DNA of 64,000 nt from Azospirillum brasilense. Lineage in GTDB: Bacteria > Pseudomonadota > Alphaproteobacteria > Azospirillales > Azospirillaceae. Location of the stretch: positions 186,001-250,000 of the forward strand of contig NZ_VITH01000006.1 of NCBI RefSeq assembly GCF_007827815.1, written 5' to 3'. How positions within the stretch are numbered: position 1 is the first letter of the stretch; the number at the start of each line of letters is the position of its first letter. Below are positions 40,921 through 50,820 of the stretch, piece after piece. The position numbers and the translations under genes were made by a program. The notes beneath the pieces are model-generated. The model searched no databases, was not told the origin of the DNA, and saw only the letters and a program-made list of their open reading frames with translations.

Positions 40921-43900
40921 TCAGGCAAACCAGCGCGCGACATCCCCGGTCTGGCCCTGGATGGTGACGCTGCTGCCGGGCCGCAGGTCAAGCACCGTGC
41001 TGCCGCCGACGACCCGCGCCGAGGCGATCACACCAGCAAGATTGATCGAGGCGTCGGTCAGGGCCAACCGGTCGGTGCCCGCGGTGAAGTCCATCACCAC
41101 CGATCCGCCGCCCCCGGTGCCGAGCGCGAAGAGATCGCTTCCGGCTCCGCCCCACACGGTGTCGGCCCCGTCGATGAGGAAGATCACGTCGTTGCCCTCC
41201 CCGCCGTCGATGAGATCCGCACCGGCCCCGCCGAAGAGAGTGTCGTTGCCGGCCCCGCCGAACAGCGTGTCGTTGCCCTCCCCGCCGTCCGCGATGTCGT
41301 TGCCGGCATCCAGCGACAGCAGGTCCGCACCGGCCCCGCCGAAGAGGGTATCGTCGCCATCGCCGCCGAACAGGGTGTCGCTGCCGTCGCCGCCGTCCGC
41401 AATGTCGTTGCCGGCCTCCAGCGACAGGATGTCGTCCCCCTCCTGACCGAAGGCGACGTCGTTGCCGGCCCCGCCGAAGACGGTGTCGTTGCCGTCCTCG
41501 CCGAACAGCAGGTCGTTGCCGGCTCCGCCGGACAGGATGTCACGGCCATCACCGCCGATCACCCAGTCGTCGCCGTCCTCGCCGAACAGCAGGTCGTCGC
41601 CGGTGCCGCCGAACACATAGTCGTCGCCGGTGCCACCGCCGACCGTGTCGTTGCCGGCACCGCCGAGCACGGTGTCGTTGTCCTCGCCGCCATGCACCAG
41701 GTCGTCGCCGTCGTCGCCGGACAGCAGGTCGTTGCCGGTGGTGGAGGCGATGGTGTCGTTGCCGCCGCCGCCCGACAGTGTGTCATCGCCGGGCCCCATC
41801 CGCATGAACTGGGCGCTGGAGTCGCCGTAGGCCGCGTTGTTGCCCGCGCCGCCGCCGATCCGCGCCTCGCCCAAGATGACCGCGACGCTGACGTTGTCCA
41901 GGTTGACCTCGGTGCGTCCCGCGGCCTGCCGGGTGTCCAGCACGACCGCCGCGACGCCGTCGCCCTGGTCCGCCGTGCCGCGGATGGTCACCGGACCGGT
42001 GGTCGCGCCGCCGGAGCTGGCGGTCACCACGATCTGGCGCACCGTGACCGGCGTCGCAGAGCCGAGAGCGCTGGTGGCCGCCGGCATCCGCGAGGCGAGC
42101 TGCTGCAGCGCGGCCTTTTCGGTCTCGTCGGCGCCGGCGGCGAGCGTCAGCAGGCTGCTGCTGAGCGTCTGGCCGGCCACCGCGCTGCTCTGCTGCGCCG
42201 CCGGGCCGCTGGCGACCAGCCGGGTGCCCGCCGACACGCTGGCCGTCAGCATGGGTTCGCCGTCGTCCTCGGTCTGGTCGGTCAGCACCACCTCGGCGAA
42301 CCCACCGGCCTGTTCCGACACCGCCTCGACGTCCACCCGCTCGTTGCCGTCGCCGTCCACACCGCTTTCGTTGGTGACGTTGGTGCCAGAGCCGGTCTCC
42401 ACCGTGCGGAAGCGCTGGATCACGTCGAGCGGAACGGAACGGTGCCCATCGGCGTCCACCGCCACCAGGATCAGGTCGGTCAGCGCGTTGTTCGGCAGCG
42501 GCACGTCGATCGTGAAGGCCGTCTCCGCCGCCCCGAGCTGGACCGAGGTCAGCAGCGTGTCCTCCGGATCGAGAACGCCGTCGTTGTCCAGATCGCGCCA
42601 CACCTCCACCTTCGAGCCGGCGTCAGCGGTGCCGGTGACCCGGGCCGTGGGGTCGCCGGTGGTGCTGTCGTCGCGGGTCGCCGTGGCGAGCGCGATGGAC
42701 GGCGGATCGTCGTCGGCGTTGCTCAGCGCCACGTCCGCCGGATCGAGCCCAGCGTAGCGGCCGTCGGTGCTGGTGATCGCGCCGAGCATGAGGTCGTAGG
42801 CCTGCGCGCCATCGTTCACGCTGTCGTCCAGGCCGGTGACCGTGACCGTCTGCGGGGTGTCCCAATTGGCCGTGGTGAAGGTCAGGCTGCCGACCGAAAC
42901 CTGCGCCTCGCCGGGTTTCGAGACGGACAGCGGAATGGTCACGTCGCCGCGCGGCCGGGCCGCCAGGACGATGGCGACGGTGACGCCGCCGCCGGCCTCG
43001 CTGGTCACCGGCCCGGACGGGGTGGCGATGACGCCCGCAGCGCCCAGCGTGTCGATGGAGAAGGCGGGCGAGGACGCCGTGGCCGCGGGCGCGTTGCCCG
43101 CCGCGTCGGTCCAGCCGGTGCCGAGCGTGACGGTGCGGCCCGTCGCCTCCACGTCCAGGTCCGGAGTCAGCGTGGCGGTGTAGACCAGCCCGTTGGAGCC
43201 CGCCTGGAGCGTCAGGTTGGACAGGGTGGCGTCGCTCACCGACAGGTCGTCGAGCGCGAAGCCGACCGGAGCCTCCGTGAAGGTGATGGTGAGGGTCGTG
43301 GGCGCGCTCTCGTCCAGGCTGGTGCCGCTCAGCGTCAGGGTGGCGGACGGGGCGACGGTGTCCACCGTGACGGTGAAGGGCGACGAGGCCGTGGACACGT
43401 TGCCCGCGGCGTCGGTGGCTGTGGCGGTGAAGCTGTGCGTGCCCGTCGGCAGAACCGTGCCGGTGTAGTCGAAGGTCCAGGCGCCGGACCCGTTGGTGTT
43501 CGCCGTGCCGATGGAGTTCCCTCCCAGCTTGACGGTCACCAGGGCGTTGGCCTCCGCCGTGCCGCTCAGCACCAGAGTGGTGTCGTTGGTCAGGTGGTCG
43601 CTGGACGAGCTTCCGCTGTCGCTGGAGAAGCCGGTGATGGCCGGCACGGCGGGGGGCGCGTTGTCCACCGTGGCGTTGGTCGTGTCCGCCCGCGTGGTGA
43701 CGTTGCCCGCATTGTCGGTCACGGTGACCGAGACGTTGCGGTTGGCCGCCTCCAGCGAACCGGTGGTGATGGTGTGGGTGGCCGTCCACACGCCGTTGCT
43801 GTTGGTCGCCGTGACCGCGGAGCCGCCGCCGAACTGGCTGAAGTCCACCGTTACGCCGGCCAGTGTGTCGGTGTTGTTGTCGCCGCTCAGCGTGTTGTTC

Positions 43901-46900
43901 CACGTCATCGTGACGGTGTCGCCGGCCTTGTAGGCGCTGCCCGGGCCCGACCCCCCGGAGATGGAGATCGCCGCGTCCGTCACCGTGGGGGCGACGTTGT
44001 CCACACTGGCGTTCGTGCCGTCCGCCCGCGTGGTCGTGTTGCCGGCGTCATCGGTAACGGAAACCGAAACATTGCGGCCCGTGGCATCGATGGAGCCCGC
44101 GGTGATCGTGTAGGTTGCCGTCCAGACGCCGTTGCTGTTGGTCGCGGCAACCGCGGAGCCGCCGCCGAACTGGCTGAAGTCCACCGTCACGCCGGCCAGC
44201 GTGTCGGTGTTGTTGTCGCCGGCGAGCGTGTTGTCCCAGATTGCGGTGATCGTGTCGCCGGTCTTGAAAGAACCGCCGGTTCCGGTCCCGCCGGAGATCG
44301 AGATGTTCGCATCGGTGACGGTGGGGGCGACGTTGTCCAGCGTGGCGTTGGTCGTGTCGGCCCGCGTGGTCGTGTTGCCGGCATCGTCGGTGACGGTCAC
44401 GGAGACGTTGCGGTCCGTCGCGTCGACGGAACCGCCAGTGATGGTGTATGTGGCGGTCCAGACACCGTTGCTGTTGGTCGCCGCGACCGCGGAGCCGCCG
44501 CCGAACTGGCTGAAGTCCACCGTCACGCCCGCCAGCGTGTCGGTGTTGTTGTCGCCGGCGAGCGTGTTGTTCCACGTCATCGTGACGGTATCGCCGGCCT
44601 TGAAGGCACCGCCGGTTCCGGTCCCACCGGAGATGGAAATGTTCGCATCGGTGACGGTGAGGCCGACGTTGTCCACCGTGGCGTTGGTCGTGTCGGTCCC
44701 CGTGGCCGTGTTGCCGGCGTCGTCGATGACGGTCACCGAGACGTTGCGGCTGGCGGCGTCGATGGAGCCGGCCGTGATCGTGTAGCTCGCCGTCCAGACG
44801 TCGTCGGTCTGGCTCGCCACGACCGCGCTACCGCCGCCGAAGGCGGAGAAGTCGAACGTCACGCTGGTCAGGGAATCGGTGTTGTTGTCACCCTCGACAA
44901 ACCTGTTGTCCCAGGTCGCGGTGACGGTGTCGCCGATCTTGTAGACCCCGCCGGTTCCGGTCGCGCCGGAGATCGCGATGAAGCTGTCCCTCGCCCACGG
45001 TTCCCGGTCGTCCACGACGGCGTTGCTGCTGTCGATGCCGGTCTTCGTGTTGCCGGCGTTGTCGGTGGCGGTGACGGACACATTGCGGCCCGTGGCGTCG
45101 ATGGAACCGCTGACAATCGTGTGGGTGGCGGTCCACACGCCGTTGCTGTTGGTCGCGGCAACCGCGGAGCCGCCACCGAATTGGCTGAAGTCCACCGTCA
45201 CGCCCGCCAGCGTGTCGGTGTTGCCGTCGCCGGTGCCGTTCCACACCACGGTGACGGTGTCGCCGATCTTGAACGCCCCGCCGATCCCGGTCGCGCCGGA
45301 GATCGAAATGTTCGCGTCGGTGACGGTGGGCGCGATGTTGTCCACCGTGGCGTTGCTGGTATCCGCCGTCGTCGTCACGTTGCCGGCATCGTCGGTGACG
45401 GTCACCGAGACGTTGCGGTTGGTGGCGTCGATGGAGCCGCCGGTGATGGTGTGGGTCGCGGTCCAGACGCCACCGTTGTTGACGCCGGCCACCGCGCTGC
45501 CGCCGCCGAAGGCGGAGAAATCGAACGTCACACCGGACAGCGTGTCGGTGTTGTTGTCGCCGGTGAGGAGCGTGTCGTCCCAGATCGCGGTGACGGTGTT
45601 GCCGATCTTGAAGGCACCGCCGGTTCCCGTCGCGCCGGAGACCGAAATGTGGCCATCGGTCACCGTGGGGGCCTGATTGTCCACCATGGCGTTGGTCGTG
45701 TCGGCCGTCGTCGTCGTGCCGGCCCCCGCCAGCGAGGCGGAGACCGAGACGTTGCGGCTCGCGGCGTCGATGGAGCCGGAGGTGATGGTGTGGGTCGCGG
45801 TCCAGACGCCGTTGCTGTTGGTCGCCGCGACCGCCGAACCGCCGCCGAACTGGCTGAAGTCCATCGTCACGCCGGACACGGTGTCGGTGTTGTTGTCGCC
45901 GTCGATCGTGTTGTCCCAGGTCGCCGTGACGGTGTCGCCGATCTTGTAGGCGCCACCGGTGCCGCTGCCGCCGGAGATCGCGATGTTGCCGTCCGTCACC
46001 GTGGGCGCGGCGACCTCCAGCGTGGCGTTGGTGGTGTCCGCCACCGTCTTCACGTTGCCGGCATTGTCGGTGGCGGTGAGCGACACGTTGAGATTCGCCG
46101 TGCCGCCGGGCGCGGCGGTGATGGTGTAAGTGGCGGTCCAGACGCCGTTGCTGTTGGTCGCCGCAACCGCCGCGCCGCCGCCGAACTGGCTGAAATCCAC
46201 TGTCACGCCGGCCAGCGTGTCGGTGTTGTTGTCGCCGGTGACGCTGTTGTCCCACGTCGCCGTGACGGTGTCGCCGATCTTGTAGGCCCCGCTGGTGCCG
46301 GTCCCGCCGGAGATCGACAGATTCGCGTCGGTCACCGTGGGCGCTCGGTTGTCCACCGTGGCGTTGGCGGTATCGGCGGTGGTGGTCTTGTTGCCGGCGT
46401 TGTCGGTGACGGACACGGAAACATTGCGACTGGTGGCGTCGATGGAGCCAGCCGTGATGGTGTAGGTCGCGGTCCAGACGCCGTTGCTGTTGGTCGCCGC
46501 AACCGCCGAACCACCGCCGAACTGGCTGAAGTCCATCGTCACGCCGGCCAGCGTGTCGGTGTTGTTGTCGCCGGCGAGCGTGTTGTCCCACGTCGCCGTG
46601 ACCATATCACCGCTCTTGAAGGCGCCACCGGTGCCGGTGCCGCCGGAGATGGCGATGTTGGCGTCCGTCACCGTGGGCGCCACGTTGTCCAGCTTGTGGT
46701 TGGCGGTGTCGGTCAGCGTCTTGCTGTTGCCGGCGTTGTCGGTGACCGTGATCGAGACGTTGCGGCCGGTGGTGTCGAAGCTGCCGGCGACGATGGTGTA
46801 GGTCGCCTGCCAGACGCCGCCGCTGTTCGTCATGGCAACCGCGGAACCGCCGCCGAACTGGCTGAAATCCGCCGTCACGCCGGCGATCGTGTCGGTGTTG

Positions 46901-49026
46901 TCGCTTCCGTCGCCGCTGCCGCTGTTGTCCCAGATCGCCGTCACCGTGCTGCCGATGCGCAGCGTGCTGTTCGTGCCGACCAGCGACGCCTGGCCAGCCA
47001 TGTTGCCCAGCGTCAGCGTGGGCGCCACGTTGTCCACCGCGGCGTTGGTGCCGTCGGCTTGCGTGGTGCTGCCCGAGGCTGTGGTCGCGGTGACCGACAC
47101 ATTGCGGTTGGTGGCGTCGATGGAGCCAGCCGCGATGGTGTAGGTGGCGGTCCACACGCCGTTGCTGTTGGTGGCCGCGACCGCCGAACCGCCGCCGAAC
47201 TGGCTGAAGTCCATCGTCACGCCGGTGACGGCGGCGGTGTTGTTGTCGCCCTGCGCCGTGTTGTTCCAGGTCGCGGTGACGGTGTCGCCGATCTTGTACG
47301 CGCCACCAGTGCCGGTACCGCCGGAGATGGCGATGTTCCCGTCCGTGACGGTCGGGCCGGTCTGGGCGGCCCCCATCCGGATGTCGGCGAAGGAGCCGGT
47401 GTCGGTGACCGAGAAGGTCGTCAGGGTCGGCGCGTTGGTGAAGGTGATGACGACGTCGCTCCCTCCCCCGAAGGTTCCGTTCTTGTCCCAGTCCACCGTC
47501 AGCGTCTTGGTGCCGCTGTCGTATTGAAGATGGCTGGAGGAGAGGGCCTTGGCGGCGCCGCCGGTCAGCCGGATGACATCGCCGCTTTCCAGCGTCTTGA
47601 TGACGTCGCCATTGGGGTCGAGGAAAATGTCGTCCCCGGCGCCGCCGTCGAGCACGTCGGTGCCCGCCTCGCCGTTCAGGGTGTCGTTGCCGGCCCCGCC
47701 GTTGAGCGTGTCGTCGCCGTTTCCGCCTTTGAGCGAGTCGGCCTGCGCCGTGCCGGTGAGCACATCGGCCCCGCCGCCGCCATTCATCGTGAGGCCGCCC
47801 GAAAGCGTCACGGCGGATGCGTCGATTTTCAGCCCGGTGAGGGTGGTCTGGCTGCTGTATCCGCCGGTGATGGCAACGGTGAGGGTGTTGTTCGAATCCG
47901 TCAGGGTGCCGGGAAGAACCAGCGTGTCGCCAAGCGTCGTGCTGTAGAAGCGGATGATGTCGTTGCCGTCCCCGGTGTCGATGACTTCGCCGGCGCCGAG
48001 TTCGGACCCGCTGGTGTAGCCGATGACGTCGTTCCCGGCTCCGCCGACGATGGAATCATTTCCAGCCCCGCCGACGATGGTGTCGTTTCCATCGCCGCCC
48101 TGGATCGTGTCGTCGCCATCGCCGGCCTGGATCGTGTCGTTGCCGGCATCGCCGTTGAGCACGTCGTTGCCGGCACCGCCCACAAGGCTGTCGTTGCCGT
48201 CACCCCCGTTCACGGTGTCGTCGCCGACCTCGCCGTACAGCTTGTCGTCGCCCGCACCGCCGTCCAGGCTGTCGTTCCCATTGCCACCCATCAGGCTGTC
48301 GTTGCCGTCACCGCCGACGATGGTGTCGTTGCCGTTGCCGCCGTTGATGGTGTCGGCGCCGTCGCCGCCGAGGAGGCTGTCGTTGCCGTCGTTGCCATTG
48401 ATCACGTCGTTGCCGGCAGTGCCGGTCAGTGTATCGTTGTTGGCGCCGCCGGTGAGGGTATCCAGCGCATAGGCGTAGCTTTGAAACGCCAGGGAAGAGG
48501 TTTCCAGACTTCCGATTCCGGCTTCCAGGGTCCAGTTCGCCCCGATGGCGAAGCTGCCCGTCCGGTCGGTGGAAGCGGCGACGTCGGCTCCGGTCGCTTC
48601 GGCCAAGGCGGCGATGAAGGGCGCGCCGTTTCCGCCCGCCACATCGCAGCCGTAGAGCAGCAGGTCGCCCCCGTCCGCCAGCGCGTCGCCCAGGACGGCC
48701 AGTTCGGCGGAGCGGTCCGCCACGGCAGCGATGTCAAGAACGAGCGTTCCCAGCCGGAGTTGCCCCTCGGCGCCATGGCCCAACACATGGATGGCGTCGT
48801 AGCCCTCCTTGCCCGGCGCCCAAGCCGCCATCTGCGCCAGCCCGTCCGCCGCGCCGTCCAGGAGCACGACGTCGATCCCGGCCGCCACGCCCGCCGCGAG
48901 AGTCTGCCAGTCGGCAAGGCCGGTATCGATGAACACAACCTCCTTGCGCCCGCCGTCGGCGCCGGGATCGGCCGGACGCGGAATCGATCCGGCGACGGCG
49001 GCGGCGATGAGGTTGGTCGTGTCCAT
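40921..49026 (-). CDS. Giant secreted RTX protein / adhesin (DUF4347, tandem Ig-like repeats, calcium-binding nonapeptides)
   Basis: About 2701 residues. The N terminus (about 20-185) is a DUF4347 domain (EVVFIDTGLADWQTLAAGV; IHVLGHGAEGQLRLG; LLLYGCDVAGGNG). RTX nonapeptide repeats (GGxGNDxxx) follow at about 185-340 and 420-470. Eleven tandem Ig-like domains of about 112 residues occupy about 560-1800, then different Ig/Calx-like domains. A second RTX block (about 2420-2620) precedes a C-terminal type I secretion-type end (RLALTDASINLAGVI). There is no N-terminal signal peptide, as expected for type I export. ATG 49026 has AAGGG 7 bp upstream; ATG 49050 is an alternative. No exporter genes are nearby. 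A role in surface attachment or biofilm is likely by family. Confidence 0.9.
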   Translation of the reverse strand: MDTTNLIAAAVAGSIPRPADPGADGGRKEVVFIDTGLADWQTLAAGVAAGIDVVLLDGAADGLAQMAAWAPGKEGYDAIHVLGHGAEGQLRLGTLVLDIAAVADRSAELAVLGDALADGGDLLLYGCDVAGGNGAPFIAALAEATGADVAASTDRTGSFAIGANWTLEAGIGSLETSSLAFQSYAYALDTLTGGANNDTLTGTAGNDVINGNDGNDSLLGGDGADTINGGNGNDTIVGGDGNDSLMGGNGNDSLDGGAGDDKLYGEVGDDTVNGGDGNDSLVGGAGNDVLNGDAGNDTIQAGDGDDTIQGGDGNDTIVGGAGNDSIVGGAGNDVIGYTSGSELGAGEVIDTGDGNDIIRFYSTTLGDTLVLPGTLTDSNNTLTVAITGGYSSQTTLTGLKIDASAVTLSGGLTMNGGGGADVLTGTAQADSLKGGNGDDTLNGGAGNDTLNGEAGTDVLDGGAGDDIFLDPNGDVIKTLESGDVIRLTGGAAKALSSSHLQYDSGTKTLTVDWDKNGTFGGGSDVVITFTNAPTLTTFSVTDTGSFADIRMGAAQTGPTVTDGNIAISGGTGTGGAYKIGDTVTATWNNTAQGDNNTAAVTGVTMDFSQFGGGSAVAATNSNGVWTATYTIAAGSIDATNRNVSVTATTASGSTTQADGTNAAVDNVAPTLTLGNMAGQASLVGTNSTLRIGSTVTAIWDNSGSGDGSDNTDTIAGVTADFSQFGGGSAVAMTNSGGVWQATYTIVAGSFDTTGRNVSITVTDNAGNSKTLTDTANHKLDNVAPTVTDANIAISGGTGTGGAFKSGDMVTATWDNTLAGDNNTDTLAGVTMDFSQFGGGSAVAATNSNGVWTATYTITAGSIDATSRNVSVSVTDNAGNKTTTADTANATVDNRAPTVTDANLSISGGTGTSGAYKIGDTVTATWDNSVTGDNNTDTLAGVTVDFSQFGGGAAVAATNSNGVWTATYTITAAPGGTANLNVSLTATDNAGNVKTVADTTNATLEVAAPTVTDGNIAISGGSGTGGAYKIGDTVTATWDNTIDGDNNTDTVSGVTMDFSQFGGGSAVAATNSNGVWTATHTITSGSIDAASRNVSVSASLAGAGTTTTADTTNAMVDNQAPTVTDGHISVSGATGTGGAFKIGNTVTAIWDDTLLTGDNNTDTLSGVTFDFSAFGGGSAVAGVNNGGVWTATHTITGGSIDATNRNVSVTVTDDAGNVTTTADTSNATVDNIAPTVTDANISISGATGIGGAFKIGDTVTVVWNGTGDGNTDTLAGVTVDFSQFGGGSAVAATNSNGVWTATHTIVSGSIDATGRNVSVTATDNAGNTKTGIDSSNAVVDDREPWARDSFIAISGATGTGGVYKIGDTVTATWDNRFVEGDNNTDSLTSVTFDFSAFGGGSAVVASQTDDVWTASYTITAGSIDAASRNVSVTVIDDAGNTATGTDTTNATVDNVGLTVTDANISISGGTGTGGAFKAGDTVTMTWNNTLAGDNNTDTLAGVTVDFSQFGGGSAVAATNSNGVWTATYTITGGSVDATDRNVSVTVTDDAGNTTTRADTTNATLDNVAPTVTDANISISGGTGTGGSFKTGDTITAIWDNTLAGDNNTDTLAGVTVDFSQFGGGSAVAATNSNGVWTATYTITAGSIDATGRNVSVSVTDDAGNTTTRADGTNASVDNVAPTVTDAAISISGGSGPGSAYKAGDTVTMTWNNTLSGDNNTDTLAGVTVDFSQFGGGSAVTATNSNGVWTATHTITTGSLEAANRNVSVTVTDNAGNVTTRADTTNATVDNAPPAVPAITGFSSDSGSSSSDHLTNDTTLVLSGTAEANALVTVKLGGNSIGTANTNGSGAWTFDYTGTVLPTGTHSFTATATDAAGNVSTASSPFTVTVDTVAPSATLTLSGTSLDESAPTTLTITFTEAPVGFALDDLSVSDATLSNLTLQAGSNGLVYTATLTPDLDVEATGRTVTLGTGWTDAAGNAPAATASSPAFSIDTLGAAGVIATPSGPVTSEAGGGVTVAIVLAARPRGDVTIPLSVSKPGEAQVSVGSLTFTTANWDTPQTVTVTGLDDSVNDGAQAYDLMLGAITSTDGRYAGLDPADVALSNADDDPPSIALATATRDDSTTGDPTARVTGTADAGSKVEVWRDLDNDGVLDPEDTLLTSVQLGAAETAFTIDVPLPNNALTDLILVAVDADGHRSVPLDVIQRFRTVETGSGTNVTNESGVDGDGNERVDVEAVSEQAGGFAEVVLTDQTEDDGEPMLTASVSAGTRLVASGPAAQQSSAVAGQTLSSSLLTLAAGADETEKAALQQLASRMPAATSALGSATPVTVRQIVVTASSGGATTGPVTIRGTADQGDGVAAVVLDTRQAAGRTEVNLDNVSVAVILGEARIGGGAGNNAAYGDSSAQFMRMGPGDDTLSGGGGNDTIASTTGNDLLSGDDGDDLVHGGEDNDTVLGGAGNDTVGGGTGDDYVFGGTGDDLLFGEDGDDWVIGGDGRDILSGGAGNDLLFGEDGNDTVFGGAGNDVAFGQEGDDILSLEAGNDIADGGDGSDTLFGGDGDDTLFGGAGADLLSLDAGNDIADGGEGNDTLFGGAGNDTLFGGAGADLIDGGEGNDVIFLIDGADTVWGGAGSDLFALGTGGGGSVVMDFTAGTDRLALTDASINLAGVIASARVVGGSTVLDLRPGSSVTIQGQTGDVARWFA
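43661..47360 (-). repeat. Eleven tandem in-frame repeats of about 336 bp in the RTX gene
   Basis: Each unit encodes about 112 residues of the pattern TVTDxNIxISGGTGTGGAxKxGDTV, a GDNNTDTLAGVTVDFSQFGGGSAV core, and TATYTI...NVSVTVTDNAGN. All eleven are in frame. Units differ at scattered positions, and units 2, 6, 7 and 8 are the most divergent, while 3, 9, 10 and 11 are closest to one another. This suggests old duplication followed by drift, with more recent copying of some units. Such arrays can change copy number by recombination. Confidence 0.85.
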
Positions 49027-49644
49027 ATCTGCGCCCTTGCTTGTTTCCATCGCTTAGGGCAACCGGCCTATCGCATTCACTCTAAGATTGTTTCGCAATA
49101 GAAAGATTGCCTATCAAATCCTATCTATCATAATGCATATTGCGTGTTCAATCGACGGAGCGTTATGTCAAAAGTTGCAGTTTGTTGTCACAATGCAGCA
49201 AAATTCCACATACCCCTGTAGGCGGCTTGGAACAGGACACAGCTCCGGCCCTCGCCTGGGCTCACCGTGTCGCTCGGCCTGCTTCTGCTGGTCGGCAGCG
49301 GGTCGCAATTCCCAACTTTTGCCACGCCATGAACGGCGCCTGCCCGCCACCCCCCCCCGGCCGAAAGGAGAGAAGTTGATGGGGTGAGGATCAGGCGGTG
49401 ATTGCACCGCGGCTGTAGCGCGCGGACCGGGGCCAGCCATCAGGGCGAGGTGGAGAATCTGCGCACGATGATCGGCCAGCCGATGGCGAAGCGCGATTTC
49501 TTCCGCAAGGCCTCCGGTCGATGAGCATCGGCCGGAGGCGAGTTGATCGAGCCGGCGGACCGGATCAGGTTTGCGGCATGACACAAACCTGAACCAAGCT
49601 TATTCCAGCCGGCAAACTGTCCGCCAAACGGGGACCACTTCAGG
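49027..49644. other. Spacer upstream of the RTX gene, with an IS3 remnant
   Basis: About 620 bp. The part near the RTX gene (49060-49210) is clearly AT-rich and probably holds its promoter. A run of ten C lies near 49350. A decayed IS3-type transposase piece lies at about 49430-49565. No intact gene is present. Confidence 0.6.
49427..49565 (+). pseudogene. IS3-family transposase remnant (OrfA end, OrfB start)
   Basis: The plus strand reads EVENLRTMIGQPMAKRDFFRKASGR and then stops, which matches the C-terminal coiled-coil end of IS3 OrfA (typical form: LxxKIGQLTVERDFLxKASGR). The stop at 49522-49524 overlaps an ATG (49521) followed by SIGRRR and, after a one-base shift, LIEPADR, as at the start of IS3 OrfB. 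Both flanks are lost, so only the junction of the two reading frames survives. Confidence 0.6.
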
Positions 49645-50397
49645 TCAGATGTTCTGGCCGCCGGAAACCTCGATGCGCTGGGCGGTGACCCAGCGGTTGT
49701 CGGGACCGAGCAGGCTCGCCACCGCCGGGCCGATGTCGTCGGGCACCCCGACGCGGCCCAGCGCGGTCATCGTCGCGAAAGCCTCGTTGTAGGCCGGGGT
49801 GTCGCGCACCGCACCGCCGAGGAAGTCGGTCTCGATGGCTCCAGGCGCCACCGTGTTGGCGGTGATGCCGCGGGCGCCGAGTTCCTTGGCCAGATAGAGC
49901 GTCAGGATCTCGACGGCGCCCTTGGCCGCCGAATAGGCCGAGAAGCCGGGATAGGACACCCGGGTCAGGCCGGAGGAGAAATTCACGATCCGGCCGCCAT
50001 CGGCCAGCAGCGGCAGCAGGGCCTGGGTCAGGAAGAAGACCCCCTTCACATGGACGCTGAAGAGCATGTCGAACTGCGCCTCGCTGGTTTCGGCGAAGGC
50101 GGCCATCTCGCCATGGCCAGCGTTGTTGACCAGATGGTCGAAGCGGTCGCGGCCCCAGCCTTCCAGGGTGGAACGGACGCGCCCGGTGAAGTCGGGGAAG
50201 CCGGAGGTGTCGGCGGTGTCGAGCTGCAACGCCGCCGCCCGCCGCCCAAGGCCCCGGATTTCCGCCAAAACGGCCTCGGCCTCGGCGGCCTTGCTGCGGT
50301 AGGTGAGGATCACATCGCCGCCGTGCCGGGCGATGCTGAGGGCGGTGTTGCGGCCGAGGCCGCGGCTGCCGCCGGTGACGATCGAGATGGTGGACAT
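49645..50397 (-). CDS. SDR-family NAD(P)-dependent oxidoreductase
   Basis: 250-residue classical short-chain dehydrogenase. The cofactor motif is TGGSRGLGRN, the NNAG motif lies near residue 91, the catalytic Ser is in IVNFSSGLTR and the YSAAK Tyr/Lys pair follows. The end reads GVPDDIGPAVASLLGPDNRWVTAQRIEVSGG, common in FabG-like enzymes. An Arg after the first strand favours NADP(H). It stands alone, divergent from the LysR gene at 50821 with 420 bp between them. That LysR protein may control it, as in many LysR-SDR pairs, but the spacing is large. The substrate is unknown. Confidence 0.9.
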   Translation of the reverse strand: MSTISIVTGGSRGLGRNTALSIARHGGDVILTYRSKAAEAEAVLAEIRGLGRRAAALQLDTADTSGFPDFTGRVRSTLEGWGRDRFDHLVNNAGHGEMAAFAETSEAQFDMLFSVHVKGVFFLTQALLPLLADGGRIVNFSSGLTRVSYPGFSAYSAAKGAVEILTLYLAKELGARGITANTVAPGAIETDFLGGAVRDTPAYNEAFATMTALGRVGVPDDIGPAVASLLGPDNRWVTAQRIEVSGGQNI

Positions 50398-50820
50398 TGC
50401 ATGTCTCCCGTTGCTGAATGTGTGTGAGTGCGTAGGGGCAGCGCCGCTGCTGAACCGTCTCCGCCGCGGCGCAGACGGATCAGCGCCCAGCCGCAGGCAC
50501 TCTCGAGGAAGAAGGCCGCTGCGACGCCGAGCAGGGCCACCGCGCTGTTGATCAGCGCCTTTCCGCTATGCGGCAGCCGGACCCGGCGGCGACCGCATCA
50601 CGGAAGCCGCGCCATTGGGCGATCGCCAGATTGCAGCGGGCAATGGTTCCGTTTGCAGGGCGGCGCAGGCGTTGGTCAGGAGCGCCGGGCCGGCAACGAT
50701 TGCGTGTCTGTACCCCGTTGATACCCGGCCGCTTGCCCGCTGGGAACGACTTCGTTTATGTATCGTCCATACCTTTCAGGCATGGCCCTGGCGGAATGAC
50801 ACCGGGAGGCGTCGCACAGG
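50398..50820. other. Divergent spacer between SDR and LysR genes
   Basis: About 420 bp. A minus-strand stretch near 50470-50570 reads like a membrane-protein piece (LPHSGKALINSAVALLGVAA, then FFLESACGWALIRLRR), which may be a gene relic. I could not identify the parent. No clear operator dyad is seen. Confidence 0.4.

Noticed and set aside
43661-47360. The regular repeats as a CRISPR array
   Set aside because: Units are about 336 bp, in frame and protein-coding, with no unique spacers between short repeats, and no cas genes are nearby.
41692-49101. A 2469-codon open frame on the plus strand, opposite the RTX gene
   Set aside because: Its repeated pattern is only the mirror of the RTX gene's repeats. 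The minus strand has DUF4347, RTX and Ig-like motifs; the plus strand has none.
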